Source: Zoroaster sp. YZ-2022 (taxonomy: Eukaryota; Echinodermata; Asteroidea; Forcipulatida; Zoroasteridae). Taken from it: a stretch of 64,000 nucleotides of DNA. Location: the NCBI GenBank assembly GCA_029582265.1, contig CM055826.1:37766127-37830126 (forward strand). The letters run 5' to 3'. The notes beneath the pieces are model-generated. The model did not search any database and was not told the DNA's origin. It worked only from the letters and a program-made list of their open reading frames with translations. Both the position numbers and the translations under genes were made by a program. Positions 1 to 12,516 of this stretch are shown here, one piece after another (position 1 is the first letter of the stretch; each line of letters opens with the position of its first letter).

Positions 1-130
1 ACCCATTTAACCCCTGGGTGGAGAGAAGCAATTATGATTAAGTGTCTTGCTCAAGGACACAAGTGTCACGGCCGTGATTCGAACCCACATTCTGTTGCTA
101 ACACCAGAACTTTGAATCCGGTAAGCTAAA
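1..130 (-). mobile_element. tRNA-derived SINE, truncated at window edge
   Basis: Reverse complement of the SINE at 1106-1600. It shows the shared central block (ttgagcaagacacttaacc type) and a B-box-like gattcgaacc. The tRNA-like head is cut at about 130. Confidence 0.75.
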
Positions 131-810
131 ATTAAATCAATACTTTATATCTTGATTGCTTTAGATTCATGTTCAAAACACATGTAGTTTCTTGACACCA
201 AGTTACAAATATTAGTGTTCATAAACGTTCAAAGTCAAATTTATATTAAAGTTTTAGCTTACAGACATTTTGGGGAATTACTCAAATAACTAATGTCTCC
301 AGCACTAGACCTGCTACAGTATGATAAGCAATGCTGCGGCAATTGATGATTGGAAGAGTGCCCTCACTTGGCAACACAAAAGACAGTTTTCTCAAAAGCT
401 CAGAAAAATGTGTGTTAATAATTATTTTCATTGGTATGATTGTTAATTTGTTATGCATGGATTGTTAATTAAAATATATTAGTTATTCTGGAATTAATGT
501 CTCCTTAAACATTGTGTATTTGTTATGTCAGTGTGGGTTTACCTACATCACCCTTTGATGACATTTGAAAGTTGATTAGAAGAGGGTTATTACAGTTTCT
601 CAATCCCCACAAAGAAGTTACAACCTATATAGGTTTAGGGAACAGATCCATACATACCACCCAGGAAATAAATTTTACCGTGTATATGGTCACGTAAATG
701 TATTTAAGTATCGCAATGGCTTTAAAGTTAATTGGTTTGATTTTTGAGTTGTTTCACTTTGTTTGCATACACTCTTATTTAACATACAATGGTTCCATAC
801 ACTCGTATTT

Positions 811-1103
811 GGAGTGCCATGGTCGAGCGGTTTGGTGCATCGGATTTGTGTTCTGATGGCTGAGTCGTCAGAATGTGGGTTAGAATCCCAACCGCGACCA
901 TGGTGCTTGTGTCCTTGAGCAAGACACTTTACCATAATTGCTTCTCTCCACCCAGGGGTAAATGGGTACCTGTGAGGGCAGAGTTGGTTGTTGTGTTTGA
1001 TTAGCCATATATACGCTGTAATGGCAGCAATTGAGCTGTATACTCCCTAGGGAGCTGAGATGGTTTCAGGAATGATTTATGAGCCTGATGAGCAGGGGTA
1101 ATA
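811..1103 (+). mobile_element. tRNA-derived SINE, subfamily 1
   Basis: The tRNA-Ser/Leu-like head has an A-box-like tggtcgagcgg and B-box-like ggttagaatcc. The central block around cttgagcaagacac follows, then a conserved body ending agcaggggtaa. It abuts a second SINE head to tail. A short open frame on its minus strand is an artefact. Confidence 0.85.
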
Positions 1104-1105
1104 GT

Positions 1106-1538
1106 GGAGTGTCGTAGCCAAGCGGTCTAGCTTACCGGACTCAAGTTCTGGTGTTAGCAGCAGAATGTGGGTTCAAATCCCGGCTGTGACACTTGTGTCC
1201 TTGAGCAAGACACTTAACCATAATTGCTTCTCTCCACCCAGGGGTTAAATGGGTACCTGTGAGGGCAGAGTTGGTTGATTAGCCCTATATGCGCTGTAAT
1301 AGCAGCAATTGAGCTGTATACTCCCCAGGGAGCTGAGATGGTTTCAGGAATGATTTATGAGCCTTATGAGCATTATGAGCAGGGGTAATGATATAATGCG
1401 CCTTGAGCACCACTTAGTTGGTGGATACATGCGCTATATAATTCCACACATTATTATTATTATTAATAATATAATGCGCCTTGAGCACCAGTTTGGTGGA
1501 TACGTGCGATATATAAGTCATTATTATTATTATTATTA

Positions 1539-1575
<37 letters not shown>

Positions 1576-1600
1576 TATTATTATTATTATTATTTAACAA
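1106..1600 (+). mobile_element. tRNA-derived SINE, subfamily 2, with (ATT)n tail
   Basis: The head starts ggagtgtcgtagccaagcgg and has ggttcaaatcc as B box. The body matches the neighbouring SINE. The 3' tail gcgccttgagcacca...gcgctatataa appears twice and ends in a long ATT microsatellite (about 1518-1595). Confidence 0.85.
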
Positions 1601-2017
1601 CCGATTCTCAGTAGCTAACCAGAGGAGTGTGAGGGCGCCCTCCCCATTTGTAGGTTGAAATTATCGGTCAGTATTAATTCATATCTTTCAATTATTTCAA
1701 CGACGAAGAGAAGAAAACAAAGCAAAGTATATTACAATTGGGACATCATTTGCAATTATTGCTGCTCTTCCATAATGTTATATTAATTAATGTTCAACGT
1801 TTTGATAAGTGAAATAAATATTGAATCGAATAAAGATGAATTAATGACAAGCTTTATGCTAAGAAAGCAAGGCAAATGCTGTATTTTTTATCCAGAAAAC
1901 AGTCCAACTAATTTTAAAGAATACTTTAATAAAAGCAATCTAAACTTGTTGACAGTGATGAATCAACAAAATAGCATGAGAGAGAAAAATACATGACCTG
2001 GTAAATAATTGGATCAC

Positions 2018-2324
2018 TTAACCCTAACCCCCTATAGGTATTCTGGCTAGGAACCTTCCTGAACCCTAACCCCCTAGGTATTCTGGCTAGGAACCTTCCT
2101 GAATCCTCCAAAATCCATCAGTGCACTTTTGGAAACATGCCCTTATCTTCAAAATGCACCATTCATTTTCATCTTTCATATTCAGCACTTATGGCCTGTA
2201 CTTCTTGCCACGTAGTAATTTTGCCCCATTTGAAGAGATGAAAGTACCAGTTTCCAACAGTGCTGAATTTTTTCCCAAAAGTGCCCCTTTGAAGATTTTG
2301 CAGGATATGGGGTGGTTAGGTTAA
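2018..2324 (+). mobile_element. MITE with TTAACCCTAACC / GGTTAGGTTAA ends
   Basis: Ends are inverted (ttaaccctaacccc and ggggtggttaggttaa). The first ~35 bp are duplicated. Related copies: 24,005-24,246 (-), 53,415-53,494 (-, partial), 53,979-54,215 (+) and 58,913-59,170 (-). Confidence 0.7.
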
Positions 2325-2399
2325 AGAACATAATATGAAATGGGGGGGGGGGGGTAAAAAGGCAGTAGGCCTTTACACAATGTACATGCACATTTCTGA

Positions 2400-2560
2400 T
2401 GGTGTTGGTCTATTACCCCATTCACCCAGTGGAGTAGCCAAGATTTTCAGAGTGGGGGTGGGGCAAACATTTTTGGAGATAAATTTACTGACTCCAAGCT
2501 CAAATGAACCGACAAATTTAAAGACGCTCAACGGGGAGGTGGGTAGGTGTGCCATTTATA
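2400..2560. repeat. G-rich repeat fragment
   Basis: ggagtagccaagattttcagagtgggggtgggg and the later acggggaggtggg stretch resemble the G-rich MITE at 61,328-61,510 and the leader at 52,510-52,590. No termini were resolved. Confidence 0.4.
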
Positions 2561-2600
2561 AAATGATATTTACTACTTTGAAAATCCTAGCTAAACCATT

Positions 2601-2666
2601 AGTAGTATGGAAAAGGGCGGTTCTATCTTTTTTTAGAAAGATAGAACCGCCCTTTTCCATACTACT
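2601..2666. repeat. perfect 30-bp inverted repeat, 6-nt spacer
   Basis: Arms 2601-2630 and 2637-2666 are exact reverse complements (agtagtatggaaaagggcgg at the outer end) around ttttag. It would form a strong hairpin. Confidence 0.95.
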
Positions 2667-2794
2667 CCATTACAGTCACTCCAAATTAAAAGATTACTTG
2701 TAAATGACTCCAAACAGTACTGTATAGAATGTGTTACATTCATCGACATTCTCAGACAAATTATATAATTTGAAAATCAAATCCAGCCTGATTT

Positions 2795-3085
2795 AAAGGG
2801 AATGTACAACATTACCAGATTTGCAATTAACAAAGTATTATCTTAAACCTTATTAAATATTAAACGTATCAGTCATCCTCAGTCTAAAGTGCTTTCATAT
2901 TAGAGAAAACAAGATTTACACAATGAATGTGCCGTTCAGCAACCTTTTGTAAAACATATGTAACAGTTCGTTTCATCGTTTTCTTAAAAACGTGAACACA
3001 TTAATTTGGTGATAGGCCTGTATTTCTTGTAAAAACGAACGTACGTTACCAAATACAAATGTTGAACTTTCCCTTTAAAGGACAA
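2795..3085. mobile_element. palindromic MITE with TTTAAAGGGAA ends
   Basis: Starts tttaaagggaatgtacaacatt and ends aatgttgaactttccctttaaa. Relatives with the same terminus occur near 9,030, 29,990, 39,560, 43,830 and 54,245. Confidence 0.6.
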
Positions 3086-3879
3086 ACGCCGAATTTCAAA
3101 TCAAAGACTTCGTCTGATTATTACTTACCCAGTGTCGACTTCAATGAGCTTCTTTGAAGTTCTTGCGAAAGTTCATTCGGTATGTGATTGATGTTCCAAT
3201 TTTCATAAAGTAAACCGTGTAGGGCCTAATCCAATATGTCACAGTTGATACGCTAATATCAGCGATCGACGCAGATACCATGAACCCGTCGTATTCATTA
3301 AGTGTGTTCTGTCCCGTGTACAATGTTTTCAGGTCAATGAGCGTTTCTCATGAATAAATAGGTTTCTTGTTTTCTTCAGAAAATACTCCAGAATCTTTAT
3401 TAAAGAAGCAATTTTTAAACTGAATGGACGGCAGGAGAGACTTGAGACAAAATGACATATCAATGTAACTGCAATATGTACATTAGAGCATTAACATTGA
3501 ATACATACACGTACCAACATTCATGGCCTGATCGCAGTTATTTGAATATCAAAGGAAAGTTTTGTCCAATGAACGGGCTTGCACCTGTCCTTTAAGTAGC
3601 TGTTCCAGGTCATGTCTTTATATGGAAATATTATAGAGTCTAGTATTCAAGGGAAGAAACAACGTTGGTAATTACCAGATTATACCAGCCAAAGATTGTA
3701 GCCCTCGGTTTTCAAATCCTAGTAAGATTAAAATCCCGTTACACTATTGTATTCTCAAAAAAACAACCATAAATGATGACAGATTTACATGAAACGTACT
3801 TGGTGTAAAGTTGATGATGGTATCAAACAGCCATTGAAATATTTATGTCAAATGTGCTTAAATTTTTGTACAATTAGGT

Positions 3880-4560
3880 AAAAAGTCTCCGGTTTCTGGT
3901 CTCCGTACGCGTCGCCTCAGACCCGCGTGTTGGCATTTTTAATTAATTAATTTAAAAAATGTTTTGCTGTGAAACGATGTCCAAATTGCAGCCAAAATTG
4001 CTGGATCGATTGGAATTCTGCCATGCTGTGTTTTAAACGACTTTTTCACATAGGGGTTTGCCCGATTTGTGAGGCCTCTCTTAGCCACCATACTTTGTGT
4101 ATGGGAAATTTGGTGCCAGCGTATACATGTATCACGTATTGCCAGGGCTGGATTTAGGACTGGGCAAGCTGGGCAGTTGCCCAGAGGCCTCCACAACCAG
4201 GGGCCTCCACATATTTCATGAAAAAAAATTGTAAGGAAAAATGTAGGCTTACCTGAACTGTAGGCTGGTCTGTAAATATATGTACTGTACTATATTCTTG
4301 TTATGATTGATCATGATTGACCTGCTTGCTTGCTTATTCAGATTCTTTCTACTTGAAAAAAAAATTACTTTATGGATGGATGACTGTAACTATGTCTTGT
4401 GACTCTTGTCACCTTTTAGTTTTTAGTATTCTAAGGTAGGGTGGGCCTCCACTACTGAAGGCTGCCCAGGGGCCTCCACATGTCTAAATCCGGCCCTGCG
4501 TATTGCCATTTTGGAAAAAAGACACCACACCGACCAATGACCAGAAACCGGACACTTAGG
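3880..4560. mobile_element. MITE with CCGGTTTCTGGTC inverted ends, interrupted
   Basis: Left end agtctccggtttctggtc is inverted at the right as gaccagaaaccggacact. A second element (4143-4498) is inserted inside. Related copies lie at 38,815-39,150 and, partially, 45,255-45,400. Confidence 0.65.
4143..4498. mobile_element. hAT-type MITE with 8-bp target duplication
   Basis: Terminal inverted repeats are CAGGGCTGGATTTAGGAC and, at the other end, CAGGGCCGGATTTAGAC. A perfect 8-bp duplication CGTATTGC flanks it at 4135-4142 and 4499-4506. CAGGG-type ends and an 8-bp duplication are typical of hAT. No coding capacity. Confidence 0.88.
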
Positions 4561-4684
4561 ACTAATTAAGCGAATTTTGACAATGAATTTGTCTTCCAGA
4601 GACGTACATTCCACGTTAGAATGAATACGACAAATCCTAATGCATCTTCACCATTGATAAGATGACATAAGCTGAAACAGGTTG

Positions 4685-4781
4685 ATTCGTATAGGTATAT
4701 TTTGATTCTTGTAATTACTGATGCATTATACTATCTATAATGCATCAGTAATTACAAAAATCTAAATATACCTATACGAAT
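4685..4781. repeat. 46-bp near-perfect inverted repeat
   Basis: Arms 4685-4730 and 4736-4781 differ at two positions around a 5-nt spacer (ctatc). Outer end attcgtataggtatattt. Confidence 0.92.
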
Positions 4782-5099
4782 AGATGCTTCGTTAAGTATG
4801 GATACTTAAAGAACTAAGTATTAATTGAAATTAACTTCACAAAGTTTGTGGATGATCAGGGTCAATGTTCACAGAGCTGATAAGCAGGAAAAATTTGTTC
4901 TTGAGTTCTTTCGGGTACACCAAGTAATGATCTCTTTTTGGGAAAAAGTGATGGCTCTGAGAAGAGCCGGTTGGTTCTGTTGCTTACCAAAACTATTTTG
5001 CTTAGCAGATTTTGTTAGCCACCAGCCAAACCTGTACACAAAATGAGTGCAGATTGGCTGGTAACCTGTTTCATAATGTTCAGCAAATTTCTCTGCTAA

Positions 5100-6099
5100 T
5101 GGTGCCCTCACACCATAGCGATCACCAGTTGCGTATGGTTGCGAATAAAAAATAGTGGTCATAAGTTCCGAACGCAACTCACACGCAACTAATAGGTTTT
5201 ATAGGTTTGAAGTACGCAACAAGCACGCAGATGATCGCAGACACACGCAGAGTAAGTTTAGAAATTTTGAACATGTTCAATAATTCTCTGCGAATGCCTG
5301 CGATCAATTTATACGCAACAGGGACGCTACGCACGAAACACGATCGCAACACGATCGCAACAGGTACGCAACTCATAAGTTATGAACGCAGGTGATCGCA
5401 GGTCCAAATTTGAGGTATCTGGCCAGGTTTTGGTAGCGTACATGTTGCGAATGTGTTGCGTACCTGTTGCGATCGTGTTGCGTGCCTGTTGCAATCCTGT
5501 TGCGTGTGTAGCGTACCCCCAACCTATTTTGCGTATTCCCAGCGTATCCCCAACCTATGCCCTGCGTATCCAACCTATTAGTTGCGTGTGAGTTGCGTGT
5601 GAGTTGCGTGTTAGTTGCGTACTACATGCGTGTTGAGAAATGGTATAAATTGTGGGCCTTTTCTAGATCGGTGTCAGTTGTTGGTGGACCTCCGAGGTAG
5701 ACTCTTCGATGACCAAATCAGTACTGAAGAAAATACTGAATCGGCTCCGCTTTTATAGGTTTTTATCACGTTACCGATATTCGCAACTAGCACGCAGGTC
5801 CAACGCAACTTGTAAGTTTTGAACGCAACTCAAACGCAACTCGTAAGTTATGCACGCAACTCACACGCAACTCGCACGCAACTCGTACGCAGGTGATCGC
5901 AGATATTGGGGTATCATAAGTTCAGTTCGCAACCCACACGCAACCCACACGCAACCCACACGCAACTCACACGCAACCCATAGGTTGAATAGGTTAGAAA
6001 TTGACAAAATTGTTGATTTTGGTTGCGTTTGGTGCGTATAAAAATATTTTTTACACGCAACTCATAGGTTTCAGCATACGCTATGGTGTGAGGGCACCA
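5100..6099. mobile_element. 1-kb fold-back element built of ACGCAAC repeats
   Basis: Ends TGGTGCCCTCACACCATAGC and the reverse complement CTATGGTGTGAGGGCACCA, flanked by TAA and TTA. The interior is dozens of copies of an acgcaactcac-like word, forward at 5,180-5,400, inverted at 5,440-5,640 and forward again at 5,770-6,065. It sits inside a copy of another repeat (ctctgc...ttagcagttctatgaaat). Short open frames here are not genes. Confidence 0.8.
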
Positions 6100-8156
6100 T
6101 TAGCAGTTCTATGAAATTTGCCCCAAGTCTCAAACTTTAAGGCTTGGACTCTCCAGGTTTGTCTACAAAACAAGCAACTGATGTGTCTTTTCATGTTATT
6201 TGTTTCACCGTAGATGCCTCAGAAACATCAGCGCTCTTTCATCTGATACTTTCACAGGTAAATTTAAATACATATTTCTTCATTCTAAGATGAATATTCT
6301 TTGAGTTTTATTTCGCCAGCAAATTTGTTTTTAGCTTTGCGCTTTTGTTTTCCTTGTAAAAGGGAGGTTAATCACTAAGATATTTCACAAATAATTTACC
6401 AAAGCATTAACAAACTTTGGGTGCCATGCCAACAGTTATCTATAGCAATTAATTTGTTGATCATGTTGCGTCATAAATTAATTTATTAAGTTAATTACCC
6501 AGTATACATGACCCGATCAATTATGTTGTGACATTACTTATTTTAAAGTTACTTGCGAATGCGCAGCACATATTCAACAACTTTTTCGAAAAACAAATTC
6601 ACACGGAATATTATATATTGCGTCTTTGAAGTGTGTTTCATGCACAAAGTTGTAGCCAGTAATGACTTTTAATATCTAGATTATTGCTACACCTATAAAT
6701 AAACAAAACAACTTAACCGAAGACAGACTTAATAAAAATCGAGTTTATTTAGTTTTTAATATTTCCACAATACAGTGTAGCCGGCCCGAACAATATTCCA
6801 ATCGTTTAATTATAATGAAACTACAGAGAAATACGATCGGCTTACAAAAACGGTTCGCACTTTTTAACGTTCTGAAAACAAATACCTAATACTGTTGAAT
6901 ATTTGAAGTAATTTCCTTTGAGAAATAAAACAGTACTGTGAAGGATAATTTACTCATCTGTCATATATTGGTTCTTCTTGTCCGTCCGTCCGTCAGTCCG
7001 ATTGTCTATCTGTTGGCGTCAGTAATTTTTGTAATCACAAAATGTCAAAAACTTATAAACTATAAATCTTTTTTTACGAGGACTCTGTCAAGCGTCAACC
7101 GTTCCCACCCTGGGGATGTTAGTTTCCCCACCCAGGGGATGTGAAAGACTGTCAATGTTTTTTTTCTCGTTAAGCTGTAATGTAATCTCCTGGTGTTTGA
7201 CTGGACAATGAGCAAGCGTGTATATATTCCCATCTTGGATGAGCAAAAAATATACTTTTATCCATTTTACTTCTTCAAATTTGGTGGTTATCCCCACCCC
7301 TCTTTTCAAATTGCGTTCCCCTTGTTGGGGTGCATTCTGTGGGACGCATGTTGCTGTGCAAGTCATTGATTTTGTAAGCCTAACTGAATGCCCCTTCCGT
7401 TATTAGTCTGTTATCACTCCGTGGACCCTTTGTCAAAATTTGCCTGCTAACCTACCTATCATAAAATTGCAATGAATGGATAACTTTTACAAAGGCACCA
7501 GTCTATATTGAACATCAGCCGCGTTTTGATTCCAATAGACCTGTGTGTTACAAAGTCAAGATGGCTGCTCTATATTATGAAATTGTACTGTCATAGTACT
7601 TATTCTTTTGTCCGTTCGTCTGTTTTGCTGTCTGTAGGTTATATGTCCTTGTAAGGTCTTTTGTTTATTACGTATGTCTTTGTCGGTTTGGGTGATACAT
7701 GGGGTGGGTAAATAGAACTTGTCCAGGTTCATAATGAAAACACTGACTATCGAAGATATCTTTTTTCTGTTGTAAATTTTGATTTACGACAAAACCGTCA
7801 AGTTTTTTTGCAAAAATTATTATGCAAATATCCATATACTTAACCGTATGCAAAAGACCCAATTTAACATCGAAGGTTAAAGATATTTCAAAACATAACA
7901 AAACAATAATAGTTTTTGTTTCGCTCAAAAGAAAAAAGAAAAAAGAAAATTAAAATAATAAAACTAAGGGAATATATCAAAAGTATAATTCTAATCCTTT
8001 AAATGAAAACAAGGAAATAAGTAAAACCGTTAGGCATCTGGGCAACAAAAGTAACATTTCAGTGTTAATATAAGTATATTCATTTACACTTTCTAATATT
8101 ATTATTTCAAGTAACCAATATAATAGTCATATAACATTCATATGCAATGGTGTGCG

Positions 8157-8259
8157 CATACTCTAAAAAACAAGGTGCTGTCACTATACAAGTTCCTAAA
8201 AGTGCTAAAATTAGCACTTCAGGTGCTATATTCAGCACTTCGTTTTTTAGAGTGTAGAC
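8157..8259. mobile_element. short hairpin MITE
   Basis: tactctaaaaaacaaggtgct at the left is inverted as agcacttcgttttttagagt at the right. The centre is also self-complementary (agtgctaaaattagcact). Confidence 0.7.
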
Positions 8260-8810
8260 AAACGTTACAATCAACATACCTTCATGTATACAATGGAAGA
8301 AAACAGGGCAGCGGCAATTCAAAGTAAATCTCGTATTGAAATAAATTATTTATTCTGAATTCATCTTTCAAGATTATATCACCCGTATTAATATTTTTCG
8401 TTGTTTTTCAAGCAATATTTATTTTAATCTGTTTCCCATTCAAACAAATAATAAAAAAATCTCATATTTTTTGAATGAGATATTTCACAAAATATTGTCA
8501 ACAAAATTGTTTAAAAGTAATCAGGACTACTGAAGTGAAAAAATGTGACGGGACCCGCTATAAATTCATCTCGGTTTTTAATTACTATAAAAAACATACT
8601 TCTGACGAATATTTTGTAAAATGTGTTTAAGAATTTGTTTTCCTTTCTGCAAAGTACTTTCATATAAACAAGTAGATTGCATGTAAAATGCATGTAAAAT
8701 AACGAAAAACATGGGTGATAAATCTTAAAGAGAGGGCGCACTACTGATATTTGGTAACTTAAGATTGATCATTCAACCCTCTAGTTTACAAGACAAATTT
8801 CAGAAAATTA

Positions 8811-8835
8811 CCTGGTGAAAGCTTCACCAGGTACT
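8811..8835. repeat. 11-bp inverted repeat, 3-nt loop
   Basis: tacctggtgaa, agc, ttcaccaggta. It lies inside an AT-rich repeat ending at the ccttccctttaaa terminus near 9,040. Confidence 0.8.
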
Positions 8836-9041
8836 AACGTTTTTGAGAAAACAAAGAAAGTTGCTTGACGATAACTGTTTGTACATTCGACATATAGCAA
8901 TTTCTGTTTTCTCGATAATGAAAGTACTTCAGACGGAATAACTTCTCTGGTGACTGATACGTGTACTAACTTTACACCAAGTTTTTTAAAGAATTTGTTA
9001 ATTCGATAATCCAGTAATTATCAATCATACCTTCCCTTTAA

Positions 9042-9259
9042 AGGGACAATAAGGTCACGATCAGAGCAGGCTTTCAACAGGGCATGGAATCGGTGTCCTA
9101 GTTCAAGATGAATATCGTGACTGGAAATTACTGGCTCATTTATGCAGCAGCAACGATAATATAATGACCTTATCATGTGGGTATTATTTTCAGTCACTGA
9201 GATAATCTAAAACTATCGCTTTGATTCTATGCCCTGGTGATCGTGACGATACTGTCCCT
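9042..9259. mobile_element. piggyBac-like MITE, copy 1
   Basis: 218-bp element with long inverted ends containing gatcagagcaggctttcaac and agggcatggaatcggtgtcc. The left flank is TTAA and the right flank CTAA. Same family as 23519-23734 and 28737-28952. Confidence 0.75.
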
Positions 9260-10699
9260 CTAAATCACCAATTCAAACGACAAATATATATTTTGGGGTC
9301 TGGGGAAGTATAAACTTTGTAAATTCGAAGGAACAAAAGTTATGCACTTGTGTAATGTATATTTGACTGTTAGTTTTTTGTTGGGGTGTTTGTTTTGATT
9401 GTTTATTTATTTGTTTCTTTGTTTGTTTGTCTTACCGCTCAGGAATGTTTCCAGGAGTGTATTTAAATACTGCACCATCCTCATCTCTTTTTTGAAAGGA
9501 TTAAAATACAAGCAACGAATAAAACATACACAAACTATAAGAGTCGAATACATTAGAATATTTATAAAAACAATAAAAAAATCAATAAATCAATCAAATA
9601 CTTATAAAATACCGATACTTATAAAATGTCTTCAGATGTATTTCAGATATAAGAACCCATATAAAGCAATTGGGCATATGTAGAAAGAATCTTTTAAACT
9701 ATTACAATATCATGTCGTAGTAAAAGCAACTTTTTCTTGAAAGAACTGAGGAGTTTGTGCCAAAAATGTCACTTCCCGATGAGGAAGGAAAGGCTAATTA
9801 TCAATGCGAAGTAAGGAAAGTATAGGCCCTAATAAAGCAATGTAAATTAATTAAATTAAACATTTTCAAATGGATCTAAGAAGGTTAATTATATTTAATT
9901 ACTATGACGAGGAACATTTTTAAAGCTATAATTTTCCAGCAATTTCCCTTTTTTGATGAGACACATGTCTCATCATTAAACTGCGGTGTTTATTTGTGTG
10001 TTCTTTGGTTAGTTGACTTGTGTGTGGGTTGGTTAGTTTGATGATTTCATATTCGATATCCCAAAGAAGAGTCCCCAAAACACAATCTTACATTCGAATT
10101 GGTGTTTAAGATGAAATACTGGCTCAGCGCAGATCATGTATTAATTGATATAAAAGCTGCATGGTCAGGAATGAGTCTGGATGGTGAAAAAAAAACACTG
10201 AAGATTATCTGGGAGTTTGAGAACTGCCTAGTGTTTTTTAAATTTACATAATATTTTTGTGCGTATAATAGTTAGGCAGATATGTGCAAATAGAGCAAAG
10301 AATTGTGGGTTTTGACGTATACAAGCATGAAATTTGGCAGAGTTGTAGACCATGGCCCAGGGAATATTTTAAGATTGGGAGCCACCTGAAAAAGGTCACA
10401 TGACGGCCATGGCGGCCATTTTTTTAAATGGCCGCCATAAACCATATTTGACATAGGGAATTCCATCTAAGATTAAGATTAAAAGAAACTAATTAGGAGT
10501 GCAATTATATCTGAACATCCAAGATGTGACCCAAGAATGATAAAACAAGAATCTGCAATCGCAAAAAATGATAGGCCTATTTTTGTTGGAAAATTACACT
10601 TTTTTGCAGGAAAATGAAATATTTTGCGGAATTTGCGGGAAAATGCGGAAGTATGTGTATTTTGCATGCAAAATAGAAGTAATGCCTTTACATTCCTTT

Positions 10700-12516
10700 A
10701 AAAATTGGCGTTTCAACGAGCTACATGAACTGCCAATTCCATTGGACCTAAATCGACTGGATGAGGGAAATGGCATAGAACAAACCCTGCAGGAGCACAA
10801 GGCCAAGTGGCACAAATCTTGTCATATGAAATTCAATACCACAAAGCTGCAGCGAGCAGAAAAGAGGAAATCTGACTGGAAAGATAGCGACGCTTAGTTC
10901 GGCATCGTCCAAGAAGTACACACGCCAAAGTGTCTATAATAAAGCAGCCACAACAGATGTATGTTTTTTTTGCGAGTTGTCTACATCCGAACCTCTCCGT
11001 GAAGCATCAACGTTTCGCCTGGACTCTCGCGTTCGTAAATGCGCATTAGACTTGCAAGATGGGCGCCTACTATCCAAACTGAGTGCTGGAGACATGGTTG
11101 CACAGGATGCTAAGTACCATCCATGTTGTTTGGTTAAACTCTACAACAGAGCTACAGCACTGCAAAACAAGCACAAGGTAAACCAAATAGACAAAGTTTT
11201 CCATGGCCATTGCTCGAGCAGAGTTGCCGACATACATCGATGAGAGAAGAATGGATGAAGATGTTGCTCCCGTCTTCAAACTTGCAGACATTGTCAAACT
11301 TTATTCCACTCGACTAGAGCAACTAGGAGTGGAGCAACATGTCCGCCCACATAGTACTGAACTTAAAAATCGCATACTTGCCCACTTCCAAGATCTAACA
11401 GCACGTAAAGAAGGGCGTGACGTACTAGCATTCGACAAAGACCTTGGGCTTGCTTTGCGGAAGGCCTGCAATGAACACTATGACGAGGAAGCAATATGTC
11501 TAGCAAGGGCAGCCAACATTGTAAGGAAAGACATGCTCCAAATGCAAGATACATTCTCATGTTCATTTGATGAGGACTGTCAGGTGAAGTCTGTTCCTCA
11601 ATCCCTGTTGACAATGGTGATGATGATCGTCAATGGTTCCAACATCAAGTCCCAGACAAGTGATAGCTTGACTCAGGCAACCCTCAGTATTGCCCAACTG
11701 CTGCAGTTTCACAGCTGTTCTCGTCGATGGGCTGAAAGTAGTGGTGTCCGTCACAGCAAAACCAGAGAAACCCCACTGCCCATGTATGTGGGACTGACAA
11801 TCCATGCAAAGACACAGAAGCAGGAGCTGGTGGAGACGCTGTTTGACCTGGGACTCTCCATCTCCTATGACCGAGTGATGGATATTTCTACGAAAGTTGG
11901 CAACAGTGTGTGTGAGCAGTACCGTCGAGACCAGGCAGTCTGCCCTCCAAATCTATGTCAAGGGCTATTCACTACTGCAGCTGTCGATAACAGACCATAA
12001 TCCGAGCGCAACTACTGCCACCGATTCCTTCCACGGCACATGGATATCACTATTCCAGCATCCCACCCCTGAGAATTATGGAATTGATCGCAGGGAAGAT
12101 TTCAGCAACAATACGATACCTTCCTAGCAGATCGACTGCTTGAACAATCAACACCTCTTTCAGAGCCAATCAAGAAGAACAAATTATCGTTATTCAGCCA
12201 AACTCCTCCAAGAAAGAAGTCAAATGCAATCCTTCAAGTGTCTTCCCTGAAAAGTGATTGTTCATTATTTTCGAGACTATACATTGCCTGCCAGTCACGA
12301 GATGGTGACCTAGAAGATTTTTTCCGTCACGAGAATCAAGCATGTCCCCCATCTTTGTCTCAGTTTGGCAACTTAAGACTAGGAACCAAATCTGATCTCC
12401 TGGTATGTCTGGAGAAATGTGCAGAATCCAAAGGTGATGCCCCAGACACTGATGTTACCATCCTAGATGGAGCTGTGGTGGTCAACATTCTCAAACCCGT
12501 CACTGCTAAGACCTGA
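10700..12516 (+). pseudogene. transposon protein, N-terminal and central part, frameshifted
   Basis: Reading passes through several frames. About 10,700-10,897 gives LHELPIPLDLNRLDEG and KWHKSCHMKFN. About 10,940-11,200 gives CFFC, ASTFRLDSRVRKCALDL and LSAGDMVAQDAKYHP. 11,203-12,000 is a 265-residue open stretch with DVAPVFKLADIVKLYSTRLE and ALRKACNEHYDEEA. A one-base slip at about 11,985 leads to DHNPSATTATDSFHGT. 12,127-12,516 follows in another frame. The Cys-x2-Cys and His-containing segments look like zinc-binding knuckles. This matches an unnamed protein family I recall as abundant in cnidarian and echinoderm genomes. At least four frameshifts mean this copy is dead. Confidence 0.75.

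Noticed and set aside
690..935. 81-codon minus-strand frame (also seen at 36192-36479)
   Set aside because: Antisense of the SINE head; recurs wherever the SINE occurs.
2018..2100. Interstitial telomere repeat (AACCCTAACCCCC)
   Set aside because: Only one to two units, always at the end of a MITE copy.
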